Shown here: positions 1-10,500 of the stretch, one piece after another
Position numbering within the stretch: the stretch's first letter is position 1
How the letters are laid out: every line of letters begins with the position of its first letter
Assembly: GCF_024713975.1 (NCBI RefSeq)
Contig: NC_091094.1
Location: forward strand, 17,145,001-17,209,000
Reading direction: 5' to 3'
Length of the DNA stretch: 64,000 bases
Origin: Paralichthys olivaceus
Taxonomy: Eukaryota > Chordata > Actinopteri > Pleuronectiformes > Paralichthyidae
Made by a program: the position numbers and the translations under genes
Notes under the pieces: model-generated
The model's database searches: none
What the model saw: only the letters and a program-made list of their open reading frames with translations
Told to the model about the DNA's origin: nothing

Positions 1-212
1 TTGCCATTGGTGATAAAACTAGTTGATTGTCACATTAGTGCAAACTAACTTGCAAATGATTGTTACGCCCCACGATTATGTTGCCCCCCGTGGGGCAAAC
101 AACATGTGTCACTGACCACCACTGACACGAATCAACAGAAAACCTTTAAAACAGCAGAACCATGGGAATTATTAACATCAAACAACACAATACACACAAT
201 GTTCAAATCCCC

Positions 213-339
213 AGGCTGAGGCCCAGCAGTCCCCACACTGGAAGCCTCCCTTCTGATCCTGACACAGGAGTTTTTAAAGGTCCTCAATCCACTGGCCAGG
301 TGCACCTCATTGATGACTGATGGGTTGATCAGGGTGGAG
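213..339 (-). other. Exon-like open segment, unassigned
   Basis: On the minus strand a pyrimidine-rich tract ending in an AG acceptor precedes position 339. An open frame follows whose codon choice looks coding (CTG ATC AAC, GAG GTG CAC CTG GCC) and which reads STLINPSVINEVHLASGLRT and onward. The frame stays open to a TGA near 132. I recognise no family and see no clear donor. It could be an exon of a gene extending past the left edge, a decayed gene, or chance. It lies downstream of the other minus-strand exon-like pieces at 1.2-3.1 kb, but a stop codon in the 1182-1275 piece would separate them. Confidence 0.2.
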
Positions 340-387
340 CTAGAGGAGAGACAAGAGAAAATCGGGGACACAGTACAGCAGTAACAA

Positions 388-612
388 TGATCTTTATTTA
401 TGCAACACTTTTCTAGTCTTGGTGACCACTCAAAGCACTTTACATCACAGTTTTGCCATCCACCCATACACTTCTTTCTCTATCAAACATCAGGGGAAAC
501 TTGGGGGTATCTATCATTCTGAAATGCGAAATAGAGGAGATGGGGATTAAACCGCTGATCCTGTGGTTAGTGGAAGACCCACACTATACCTCCTGAGCTG
601 GTGCTGTAGGCC
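388..612 (-). repeat. Fish interspersed repeat tail
   Basis: The segment carries a recurrent teleost pattern: a run resembling 'cactcaaagcactttac', then a poorly conserved middle, then 'gggattaaaccgctgatcc' followed by 'cctcctgagct'. A related copy in the opposite orientation lies at 14235-14435. I recognise the pattern as a common high-copy tail in fish genomes, probably LINE or SINE derived, but do not assign a family. This copy is eroded. Confidence 0.5.
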
Positions 613-1181
613 ATTTGGAATTGTAGGATATACTGAAGATGTGTCCTTGTTCATGAAACACAGATCTAACTTAAAAACATTTTAAGAAGGCACTTTTTAC
701 CATAAATTTAGCTGACTAATCCACACATGCAGAATCAAGTCGATTTCACTCTGGCGTAGAAAGTTGTTACTTCCATTTACAAAGCTGTCCAAGAAGATGT
801 TGTAATACTTTGCTGAAATTTGTTCTATCACTCAATGTTTCAGTGATTTTCTAAAATTAAATGAAACAGTGTGAAGGAGGGATTGGATGACTGTACAGCC
901 TCCATGTACACTCCATATGAAATGTAATAATATGCATTTCCTGATCTTTTCATCATGCATGCTTCTCAGAATGAGGTTGACAGGAGGCAATATACAATAA
1001 TACACTCATATGTAAACAGCAGTTAGGCCTGAACCCCTGATGATTACAGTCAACCACTGAGGTTCAATTTGTGTCTGTACATGACTGGAAATGATAAAGT
1101 TGCTGCCGATGTGTTGATGTAAACTGGCATTGCTTTAGGGACCAGGCCCATCGGCAGGACTTTGCGATGATGGACGTCCTG

Positions 1182-1831
1182 TCAGGCATTGTCTGATGAA
1201 GATGACGCTCCACAGTCAGGCCCTGGGACCAAGCAGATGACCTGATCCATCATCACGCAGACACGCCGCTCCTCACTACCAATGCAAGGTGCTTTTATCT
1301 TGCAAGCTTTCAATGGAAGTGCAACGTGTCCTGGATCCTACTCTCTAAACAAAGATGAGATGATGTATCAAGGCAGAAGGGCAGAGCCAATCAATAAATA
1401 GTCTGGCCAATATATCACCAGGGCAGGACACTGTGGTCCTGCTCTCCATCACTCTGGTCACAGACGATGGGCTATTCTCATGTCTAACTCCCTCATGGAT
1501 TTCCTCTGGCTTCCTTACTGTTAACACGTTTGACTATGACTAGCTTTTTGTTTGCACTTTGACCCACTGTGAGTTTCCACTTCCTATCTCTCATAGCATT
1601 TACATATGAGTGTGTTATTCTTGGGAATGGCGTGCTGATGTAAACTATGATTCATTTCTATTCTTCAATAAACAGTTCACAGCCTTTCCTGACAGATTAT
1701 ACCCAGAACCAGGACAGTGACTCCCTCTGTAAAAGTGCTGTGAACCTCCTCTTACCACTCAGCTCGTCCAACCCTGTCAGTCCACATCCACATTAATACT
1801 GTTGTTTCTGACATCCAGTGGGGTGAAGTAA
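1182..1831 (-). other. Two exon-like pieces with matching phase
   Basis: On the minus strand a candidate exon (1831 down to 1756) has a TAG acceptor and a GTAAGA donor and is open in one frame. A second piece (1275 down to 1182) follows another TAG acceptor. It begins with one base that completes the split codon, then reads EERRVCVMMDQVICLVPGPD and stops at a TGA at 1184-1182. Against this, the opposite strand at 1696-1836 also shows a strong acceptor (CTGACAG) and donor (ACG|GTAAGT) without a long frame, so the splice-like signals may belong to a plus-strand noncoding transcript. No family recognised. Confidence 0.2.
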
Positions 1832-2869
1832 CTACGGTAAGTACAATTTACATTTCATACAAAACCAACCTGCTCTACCTGTCTACTTATTTTTATACCA
1901 TGTTACATAAGTAATCTGGTGAGAAAATATTAAGTGTGCACATCGCTAAATGTCTGAAACCTAAGTTACCTCCAGGCTGTAATTCTATAGCCCAAAAGTT
2001 CTTGTTCACATGCTTCCAGTCTAATACCAAAAATAGTCTTATGTGATAATTATTAAACATGCTCTCCAGTTAAAGCAGCACATTTTTTGGGTTTTCTCAA
2101 CAGTTTATGGATATCTGTCCTCAATGGACATAAGAGATGACGCCACCATAGAGTGAATTATGCTAATTATAGTAAGAAGTGTATCTAAAACTACTGTGCA
2201 TATCTGAATAATGTGTTTATACAATGTGTATGTATATGTTACTATTACAGTGTTCTATTATTTGGTGCTTTTACTAAACCAAAAAATCAGAAGACCTCAG
2301 GAAGCATTCAGATTCTTTTTCCATCGGATAAGAACAAACAAACTTGCAGAGCTTTAGAAGCTGTGGTATGCAAACTGTGTTGCCTTTGGAAGGACCCACC
2401 CTGGCTGTTTCCCTGGTTTCTAGTCTTTATGCCGAGCTACACTTACTAAAGTAGCTGGTAGCTTCATATGCAGAGTAATGTATAAACTTGAGTGGAATTG
2501 ATCTTAGCACTGGACAAATCAGTATGCAGCTGCAATGTCAAAAAAAACATGCAGTAAATTAAATCTGCAGTCACTGACAGATAGTGGAATTTTACTGCAA
2601 GACTAAATGAGAACTTCCAATGAGCAGCCCCACGTACAACAGCAAGTGTCAGCCTCACAACCAGGCAGGCAGGTGTGAAATTATAGGATGCATTCCTAAA
2701 ATCTTCATTCTGCGTAGATTGGAGATAAAAGTGCTGGTGCATCGGACTCGTTTTCAAAAGTTTAGTAAGAGGACAACAAATTGGATTGTAAATGGTAAAA
2801 GTAAACACATTGAATGCAGTCAGTACATTTGGGCTCATGGGCTTCATGCTACAGTATGTTGAGTGGATG

Positions 2870-3139
2870 TGACTTTCTCTTGATTTCAGTTCACATAAAA
2901 GGAAAATGTCCCTCAAGGAATGAATCAAATCCGCCAACAGTTTCCTGTCAGTGTCTGACATCCTGAAATATGAAAGGCAACACTGAAAATACAGGGAATT
3001 TTTCTTCTTATGAAACTGCTCTGTGTTAGCACATAGATACTTTATTTTCAGTGTTTGCATACCGTTCTCTCTTCTCCCAAATCATACAGAAGGCACGAAG
3101 CTCCTTGAGGCAGAACTGTGTGTTGAAGGCAGATGATAC
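2870..3139 (-). other. Two exon-like pieces with a 100-bp intron
   Basis: Minus strand: after a poly-pyrimidine tract and CAG, a 77-nt piece (3139 down to 3063) reads VSSAFNTQFCLKELRAFCMI and ends at a GTATGC donor. Exactly 100 bp later a second acceptor (CATATTTCAG) opens a piece from 2962 reading MSDTDRKLLADLIHSLRDIF in compatible phase. An intron of 100 bp is typical of fish. The second piece has no obvious donor, and I cannot name the family. It could be part of a gene or a decaying copy; expression or homology data would decide. Confidence 0.28.
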
Positions 3140-6100
3140 CTGTTTTTTTTTCTCTTATTCATTTAATTAAAAGACGGAGATGTAACAGTGCCGGAACCAA
3201 TTTAATTATTTTACTTTGATTAAATAGCATTCTGCCATTTGTTTGAAGTGATTGCACCAATGTATCTGTTAATTTCAAAATGAGATGTTAATAAGAAAAG
3301 AATGAGACACAAAGAAACAAGTGTCCTTGCAACCAGAACACCTTAAGCCTAAAAGCATTGATTGGGGGAAGCCCAATTAAAAAAATTAAAACATTAAAAA
3401 CTTAAAAACAACCCAGCCCTTGGTTACCAGAGACACAACTAGAGAAACAGGTTAATATATATATATATATTTTTTTTTTAATTGACCATCTAGGTTTTTC
3501 AAGCATCACTGCTAAATTATTTTATAAAGAAATTAATGACCAATCGCAAGGCAGTCTTAGCATCAGTCATGATGCTCCACCCTGTGCTCATAGCATAGAA
3601 AAACAAATTAAACTTACCTGAACTATAAACACTTGAACATACACCAGTATAACCAGTGTTCCTAAAGTGACAGGAACCATAATTGCCAAAAATATATTTG
3701 TGTACTTTGGGTATTTAGTTTATCTGCTATATGGAGGAAGATGGGTTTAGGACCTATACTGTAGCCACCCAGTGGCAATCCAGATGTTTTGGCTTCACTT
3801 TTGTGGGCTGTCATGTTGTCTATCTTTATAAACTCATTGTGAAAATCTCTGAAGACCTTTCTTGATGAACGCCATGTTGTCCTATTCTATTTATTGTCAG
3901 TCAAACACTGGCAACACTGGTGTGGCTCAAGAGAAGAATGTGTTGGATTATTGAAGGACTGAACTGTGAACCTCCTCACATGTCCAGAGCCCTTTTCTCA
4001 TTCATGTCATTTGTGAAATGAGTTTTTTTTTTAATGAAAAGCTTGTGGCAGGCAGGTAACAGGCTGAAGGCTGGCTGAGGGTGAGCAGGAGCAAGGGCAT
4101 GCGGGTTGAGCTCTGGCGATCCTGAGGCAGGGGAAAAAACAAAGTGAGTCGCATGTACAAAAAACAAGCGAGGAGGTTCTTTTTCTAAGAAACACTACGA
4201 GTGAAGCTGAGAGTGTGAACCACAGGAGTGACTGTAACAACCTGGCAAGGAGTGGAGGAGAGACCTGGGTATTTGTAGCGCTGGTGATGAGGATGATTGA
4301 AGCCAGGTGTAGAACTCATGCCAGGAGTAGAGACCACACCCACGCACACCCGAGGAGGAAAAGGAGGAGGGACATGGAAAACACCACGGAAACGGCACAA
4401 GCCATGACAGGTGGAGTGAAAAGTCATCAGTTGTGGAGAGGAAGGGATGTGAGGAATAATGATGTATGGTTTTATGTAGTATCTCCAGGAAGACATTCAA
4501 TGTGTTACACTTAGTTATTTATACAAAAAGTATAACAACAAGTTGTATGACATTCAAAAAAGGGAGTGCTAGAAGGAGAACGTTGCCTGGATCCTTTCTC
4601 ACCATCTCATAGCTGGCTACTGGAGGTCATGCCTGTTGGAATTACTTCAGTGTGCCTGAGGAACATTTTTGCGAAACTCTCTGCATCATTTTGTGTAAAG
4701 AGTACAGAGGAATTTGTGTATCATAGAACAACCTGCAACATATATCAACCAAGAGCTCCTCTCTTAGTAGCATTCGTTAATAGGAGGGAAATGTTAATTT
4801 TCAAAGCTCGACTCCCACATGAAAAGGGATGATTTATTCTCTTTGCCTGCTCAGCCCGACAGATACTGGGAGGGGACAGTATCTGCGAGTCTTCAAGGAA
4901 GAGAGATTCCTTTTGTGACTTTATCATAGATTTACCGAAATGTGTGATGCCATGCTCCGGAGGTAGCACATTTGTTCTGTTTGCTTTATCTGTATTTCAG
5001 ATGTGGCATCTTTGTTCTATAGAGGAAGGGCAGGTGGATTGATCTGCCAAGAGGGAGAAAAGAGGGAATGCAAAGTCCCTCAGCTGTTAGAGAAACAGAT
5101 CCTAGATGTGGGAAGGTTGTAGAGGAATGGGAATTTCTTTGATACAAATGCTCGTACGCATTTTAGGACCTGGCACACATAATACTACAGTGGGTACACA
5201 TTCAGACACACAGGAAGTTAGCATGCTTTGGATACAGGATTTTACATCTTGGCCGGAGTATAGTACATTTTGGAATTGCATTTAAGTAACTGAATACCAC
5301 CAATACATGCTGAAAACTTTAAGAAATCAATATTTGAAATCACTTTTTACACACAAGTATGAGTCCATCCTTACAAATTGGTTTATGATCTCTAAAGGAT
5401 AACGTTATTCATTCTAAACATGTGTAGACATGTAGTGGAACCTATGATTTCTTGCATTAAACTGAAAACGAAGTTTTAGTGAAATTTCTGAGAGAGCTGC
5501 TAAAATGTAGCTTTGAGCTGCTAAAAAATGTTGATGCACACATCTGAATCATCCTCAGTTAATACTACGTGTTTAAAGCTACAGTGCTACGAACTTCAGT
5601 GTTTCCCCTCTGATTTTTTTTAGCAACGGGGACCAACCCCTCCAACTTATGAATAAACAAATACATAAACAAATAAATTGATAAATAATAAAATAAATCG
5701 TAATGTAATTATTTTGACACTCTACATATCAATGCACCAAGGCTTGTGTGCTGAAACACTCAGTAAGGTGGCCTTGCTGCCAGTGCAACCAGGCTCATTA
5801 ATGAGAGATTTAGCTCCTCTGCTCTTTTCTAATCACTCACACGTACAATATGTATGCTCCTGGATAAACGGGGCGTCAGATCTTCTGCAACAACAAAGTT
5901 AAACACTGTTTTATGTCATAATCTGCAGGAGGAATTTTTTTGGTGTGTGTGCGTGTCTGCCTGTCTGTCGCTCTTCACACACAAAAGTTATTTAGTTATT
6001 AATTGATGTTGAAGTGCATGCATGCAAAATGGTGGACTATCAAATTGTATAAATACTTCTCATAAACTCTGGAGCGAATCAAACAAACACAAAGTAGGGT

Positions 6101-6392
6101 TCACTACTGTTCAGATCCTAATTACATCTAATTAGTGTTTAAATGTGTAAAGTGAGCACAGGTCAGTGGGGGAGTGAGGAGGGAGGACATGCAGCACTGT
6201 GCAAGGATACAGGATTCATAAGGTGCGTCTGCTCTGATCCTGAAGCAGCAGCTGCAAGAATTTTGAGTGGAGGGGAAACCCTTGACTTGCTATGTAAGTA
6301 GGATCTCAGAACCTAAAGTGCAGACACATGACAAAGGCAGATAATATAAACGTGAGCTACAATGGCACTCAGTAAAGTGCATATCAGTCCCC
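3140..6392. other. Gene-free stretch
   Basis: I see no supported gene here. There is a short (TA)n and poly-T run near 3455-3480. A GC-richer block at about 4200-4400 (pattern 'gggtatttgtag ... gaagccaggtg ... acacccacgcacaccc') resembles eroded fish interspersed repeats. The rest is AT-rich sequence with only short chance frames. Confidence 0.5.
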
Positions 6393-6766
6393 TTAAAGGT
6401 TCAGTGTGTACGATTTAGGTGAAAGGGATTTTTGGCAGAAATTGAATGTGAAATAATCCTTGTGATGTTTTCACTAGTGTGTTTCATCTAAATTGTATGA
6501 ATTGTTGTTTTCTTTACCAGAGAATGAGCTCTTTATATTTAAATACTTTATATTTACATGGAGGGGGGTCCTCTCTGTGGAGGCAGACGTGTTTTTTACT
6601 GTCGTCCAAACTGGACAAACTAAAACCTTTTGAGTTTTCATGACAACTGAAGTTCACCACAGGTTCTCTCTCATGTTTGGAAGGAGAGGGTGAGGTGAGG
6701 AGTATTCAGCTGCAACATGAAACTTCACCACCAGATGTCACTAAAATCTACACACTGAACCTTTAA
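6393..6766. mobile_element. MITE with AGGTTCAGTGTGTA inverted ends
   Basis: The left end reads TTAAAGGTTCAGTGTGTA and the right end reads TACACACTGAACCTTTAA, a near-perfect terminal inverted repeat. A TTAA lies at both outer edges (6393-6396 and 6763-6766), which could be a TTAA target duplication as in piggyBac-type elements or simply part of the inverted repeat. The interior of about 350 bp has no transposase frame, so it is non-autonomous. Sequences with these ends recur widely in teleost genomes. Confidence 0.65.
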
Positions 6767-7141
6767 ATGCAACCCATGTAGATTTCAATTTTAATGAATG
6801 ATCACAAGCTTACAACAGCATCTCAACTGATTCTACAAAAACACAATATTCCATTCTTTCTTTTTTTGCAGTGTTCCCTATAAACATGAAATCAGGGCTT
6901 TATATCACTCCTATAAAAATGTTGGATTGGAAAAGCTCACTTTTCTGTGTTATGACCAGCAGAGGATGACTCCAACAGTAGTTTCTGTAGAAGTCTATGA
7001 GAAAATGATTCTCACTTGATTCATAATGTCAGTAAACATAAGGAGTTTATGAGTTTATAAGGAGTTATCTCTAGTTTCATGTCTTCTTAAATACAATATG
7101 ATGTTCATTGTATAAAATTGCGGTCCATCTACAGTCAACTG

Positions 7142-7314
7142 TGGCCGTGAGAGCTCAATGTGCTACAAATGTAGAAAACCATGCAAATAGAGAAAACACA
7201 ATTCATCCATTTGACGACACATATGCTGCAAAAGGTCACAACACAAGCAAATACAGAAACTTTTAATTTGCAAGTGTTTTCTTGATTTGCAGTACGTTGA
7301 GCCCTCAACCGCCA
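7142..7314. mobile_element. Small MITE with 37-bp imperfect inverted ends
   Basis: The left end (7142-7180) and the reverse complement of the right end (7276-7314) align over about 37 bases with scattered mismatches; the core is GAGRGCTCAAYGTRCTRCAAAT. The interior is AT-rich and non-coding. It lies about 130 bp upstream of the probable TATA box of the eIF4G-like gene and so could have contributed upstream sequence to that promoter. Confidence 0.5.
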
Positions 7315-7439
7315 TACAAATACATCATAAAGCACTACATTAAAGGAATTTTTAGGGTTTATTGCTTTATTTATAGTTTAGTATAGTTTATTGTAGTTTA
7401 ACTGCCTATTGATCAAAGCATCCTGTCCTGCCTTTGATC

Positions 7440-7526
7440 TTGACCCTATATATGTAGGCGGCAAGAAGCATCTGCATCATATTTTCTGAAGGACCAACAT
7501 AAAATATTCAACTTGAGACAGGAACC
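7440..7526 (+). promoter_or_regulatory. Probable TATA-type core promoter and 5' leader
   Basis: CCCTATATATG at about 7443-7453 is a good TATA-box match, 74-84 bases upstream of the start codon. This would place the transcription start near 7475-7485 and leave a short leader of about 45-50 nt. The leader has no ATG before the start at 7527. This is inferred from spacing only; a further upstream noncoding exon cannot be excluded. Confidence 0.4.
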
Positions 7527-10500
7527 ATGTCAACTAGTACGAGATTAGATAGTGAACCACGTCCCTCTGAGCAGATCCAGAGGAAAGTCATCCCCTGGAA
7601 AGTGACAGCAGACTTGAAGCTGCACAAGGCTGAGAACCCCTGGGAGTCTTCAGTGAGGACAGGTGTTCACAGCTGCGCAAAGCCAGAGAACGATCCAGAG
7701 CAGGTCAAGACCCAAGTGGTGTTCAAACTGTTCCGCGGCATCCTTAACAGAGTGACCCCCGAAAAGTTAGATATCCTGGTGAATCAGGTGACTGAACTCG
7801 ACATCGACACCAAGGAGAGGCTGAGCGGAGTCGTAGAGCTCACCTTCGAAAAGGCCATCTCAGAGCCAAGTTTTTCAGGGGTCTATGCCAAAATGTGCCA
7901 AAGCCTCAAGATGGTAAGTATGGCCTTTTGAATTCTTTGAAATTAAGCCTGTGAATGTTTGTGTGTTGATATTTTAGCTTAGATAGTGACAAAAAGCCTT
8001 CAAGTGTGAGGAATTGGTTCAGAGAAGGAGCACAATATGTGTCTGTGATCTACTAATAAGGACACAATCACTTTAATAAGAATGATATGATAACCATGTC
8101 TGGTATATGTAACAGAAATGTGCTCCTGGATTGGTGTTTACCATTCAAGTCCTAGTTTACACATACCTCTACCAGGCTGATGACATGAATTTAGTGCCAT
8201 AGTTCTGGGCCAATGGTCAAAGTAATGGGATCGAGGAACTGAGAAGCCATTTGCACTACATAACCCGACCACACGTCCTCTCCTGTCCTGTTTTCTCTCT
8301 TTGCAGCTCACAGTCCACACCCCAGATGGACTGAAAGTCACTTTCAACAGGCTTCTGCTCCTACGTTGTCAAAAGGAGTTTGAGAAAGACAAAGATGACA
8401 ATGAAATCCTGAAGAAGAAACAGGAGGAGCTGGAGGCTGCTTCAGGGGTACAGTAACGTATTAAGAACTACCAGTTGGGTTTTTCATTTATGCACAAAGG
8501 AAGTCATGGTGATTGAACTTGAGTGACTGATGGAGGGGATCCAAAGACAACCACATACTGTGAAAGCATTATGCAAAGATGCTACAGAATCTTATCTATA
8601 TTTGGAACTGTTATGTTAAACATCTGGGTTTTAGAGATATAAAGTTAACTATCCCTCCGCTAAAGTTTCTTTTTCTTGATCCATAATATTTTCAACATCT
8701 TTCCCTGACAGGACCAGGAGAAGAAGCAGCTCACTGAAGAGTTAGAGGAGATTAAATACAAGGCCAAAAGGGAGTCTGTGAGTAACCTGAAGTTCCTCGG
8801 TGAGCTGTACAAACTTAAAATGCTCACAGATGGCATCGCGTGCGACTGCATTACCAAGCTGCTCAAGGACAATGATGAGGTGTCCCTGGAGTGCCTGTGC
8901 ACCCTAGTGTCTGCCATCGGCAAGCAGCTAGAACTTGGGATAAGAAAGGTACAACACTCACAGTTACATATAGAGGAAGTGTGTGGTAGAGAGGAAATTA
9001 AGTTCACATGCATATTCATTACATGTATATTAGTTCTAATGAATGTGTAGCTGGATTAAGTTTTAATTTGTGCTTGTCTTCAGACTTGTTTGGACGAGTG
9101 TTTTGATCAGATGAAGCAGATTGTAACGGTGAAGAGTACCAGCAACAGGATCTGCTTCATGTTGCAGGATGTGCTTGAACTTCGACTTGTAAGTTACAGA
9201 AGCAACACAAACCACAGATTTACACAAGGATATGCACTGGCAATCATGAGACAAATAAAGCAAAGTGCTTATGAATAGAACCAATCAGATCACAATGAGT
9301 GATGCAAGTCCATCAGTGCTGAGACCTGCTTTCAAAATTGTTATGCAAAGAAAATGAAAATGTCAGAACACATTCACTGATCCACTGTGTGGACCACTAT
9401 CAGCAAAATCTGACAAAGAATGTATTAGTTCAGCAGAATCAACAGAGCATTGCACCATATTACTTGGAAATATGATTCTATGTCACATTGTGCTGATCAT
9501 CCAACACTATCCTGTTTACTGAAGGATCAGTGGGTTTAATCATTTCTTACATTATTTGTCCTATCTTGTTCTCATTTATGTATTTTGTGTTCATGACTAT
9601 AGGTATTATGTTGAATATGTTATCAGTCCCTTATTAATTAACATTTTATTTACATTTCACATAACTCATTTTCTTATTTCGGCTCTTCTAAGAAAGTATA
9701 TATTTTCTGACGTCTAATATTCCTTGTTTGGGTCGATCTTGTCAAAAGTGGAACTGTTAGTAAAATATTTATCATTAATCACCTGTGTCCTGCACTCTCC
9801 ATCTCTCTCCCTTCCACCCATTACAGAACAAGTGGGTTCCCCGGCACAAGGACCAGGGCCCCAAGACCATTGGTGAGATCCGCAAAGAGGCTAATCTGGA
9901 GGGCCAGCGGTTCAACCAGCAGCCCCACCGACGAGACAACCGATGGTTCAACCAGCAGCCTGACCGACGGGACAATCAACGGTTCAACCAGCAGCCTGAC
10001 CGACGGGACAATCAACGGTTCAACCAGCAGCCTGACCGACGGGACAATCAACGGTTCAACCAGCAGCCTGACCGACGGGACAACAGAGAGTTCAATCAGC
10101 AGTCTGATGGACGGGACAACCGACAGTTAAACCAGCAGTCCGACCGACAGAAAGGCCAGCAGTTCAACCAGCAGCCTGACAGACAAGTCGGTCGATGGTA
10201 TCAGCACCACAGCACCTTCAACTCCACCAAGCCCAGTTTGACGGAGGAACAGCTTGAAAAGAAGTCCAGCGCCATCATCAAGGAGTACCTGAACATCAAT
10301 GACATGAAGGTACGCTGATGAGCAGTTGTTAGAAGAATGAAATGATACCTTTAGCACCACTTTCCTTGACAGTTCCTTACCTCACTCATTTCCTGTGGCT
10401 GCCTCACAATAAAAGTCGCTGTGTAGTTTGCTGGGTGAACAGTTTTAATGTGAAGCGGTAGCAGCACTTTGACTTCTCGCAGTAATAGTTACAGTTATGA

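Noticed and set aside
2464..3060. 198-codon minus-strand frame as one unspliced gene
   Set aside because: It runs through a good acceptor at 2963 and into AT-rich text without coding character. Only the exon-like part near 2880-2962 is retained, at low confidence.
4185..4514. Frames on both strands of about 100 codons
   Set aside because: They overlap a probable eroded interspersed repeat and are open on both strands at once.
9821..10360. Long frames on both strands across the eIF4G repeat
   Set aside because: They arise because the 36-bp repeat lacks stops in several frames. The in-phase plus frame that joins the other exons is the real one.
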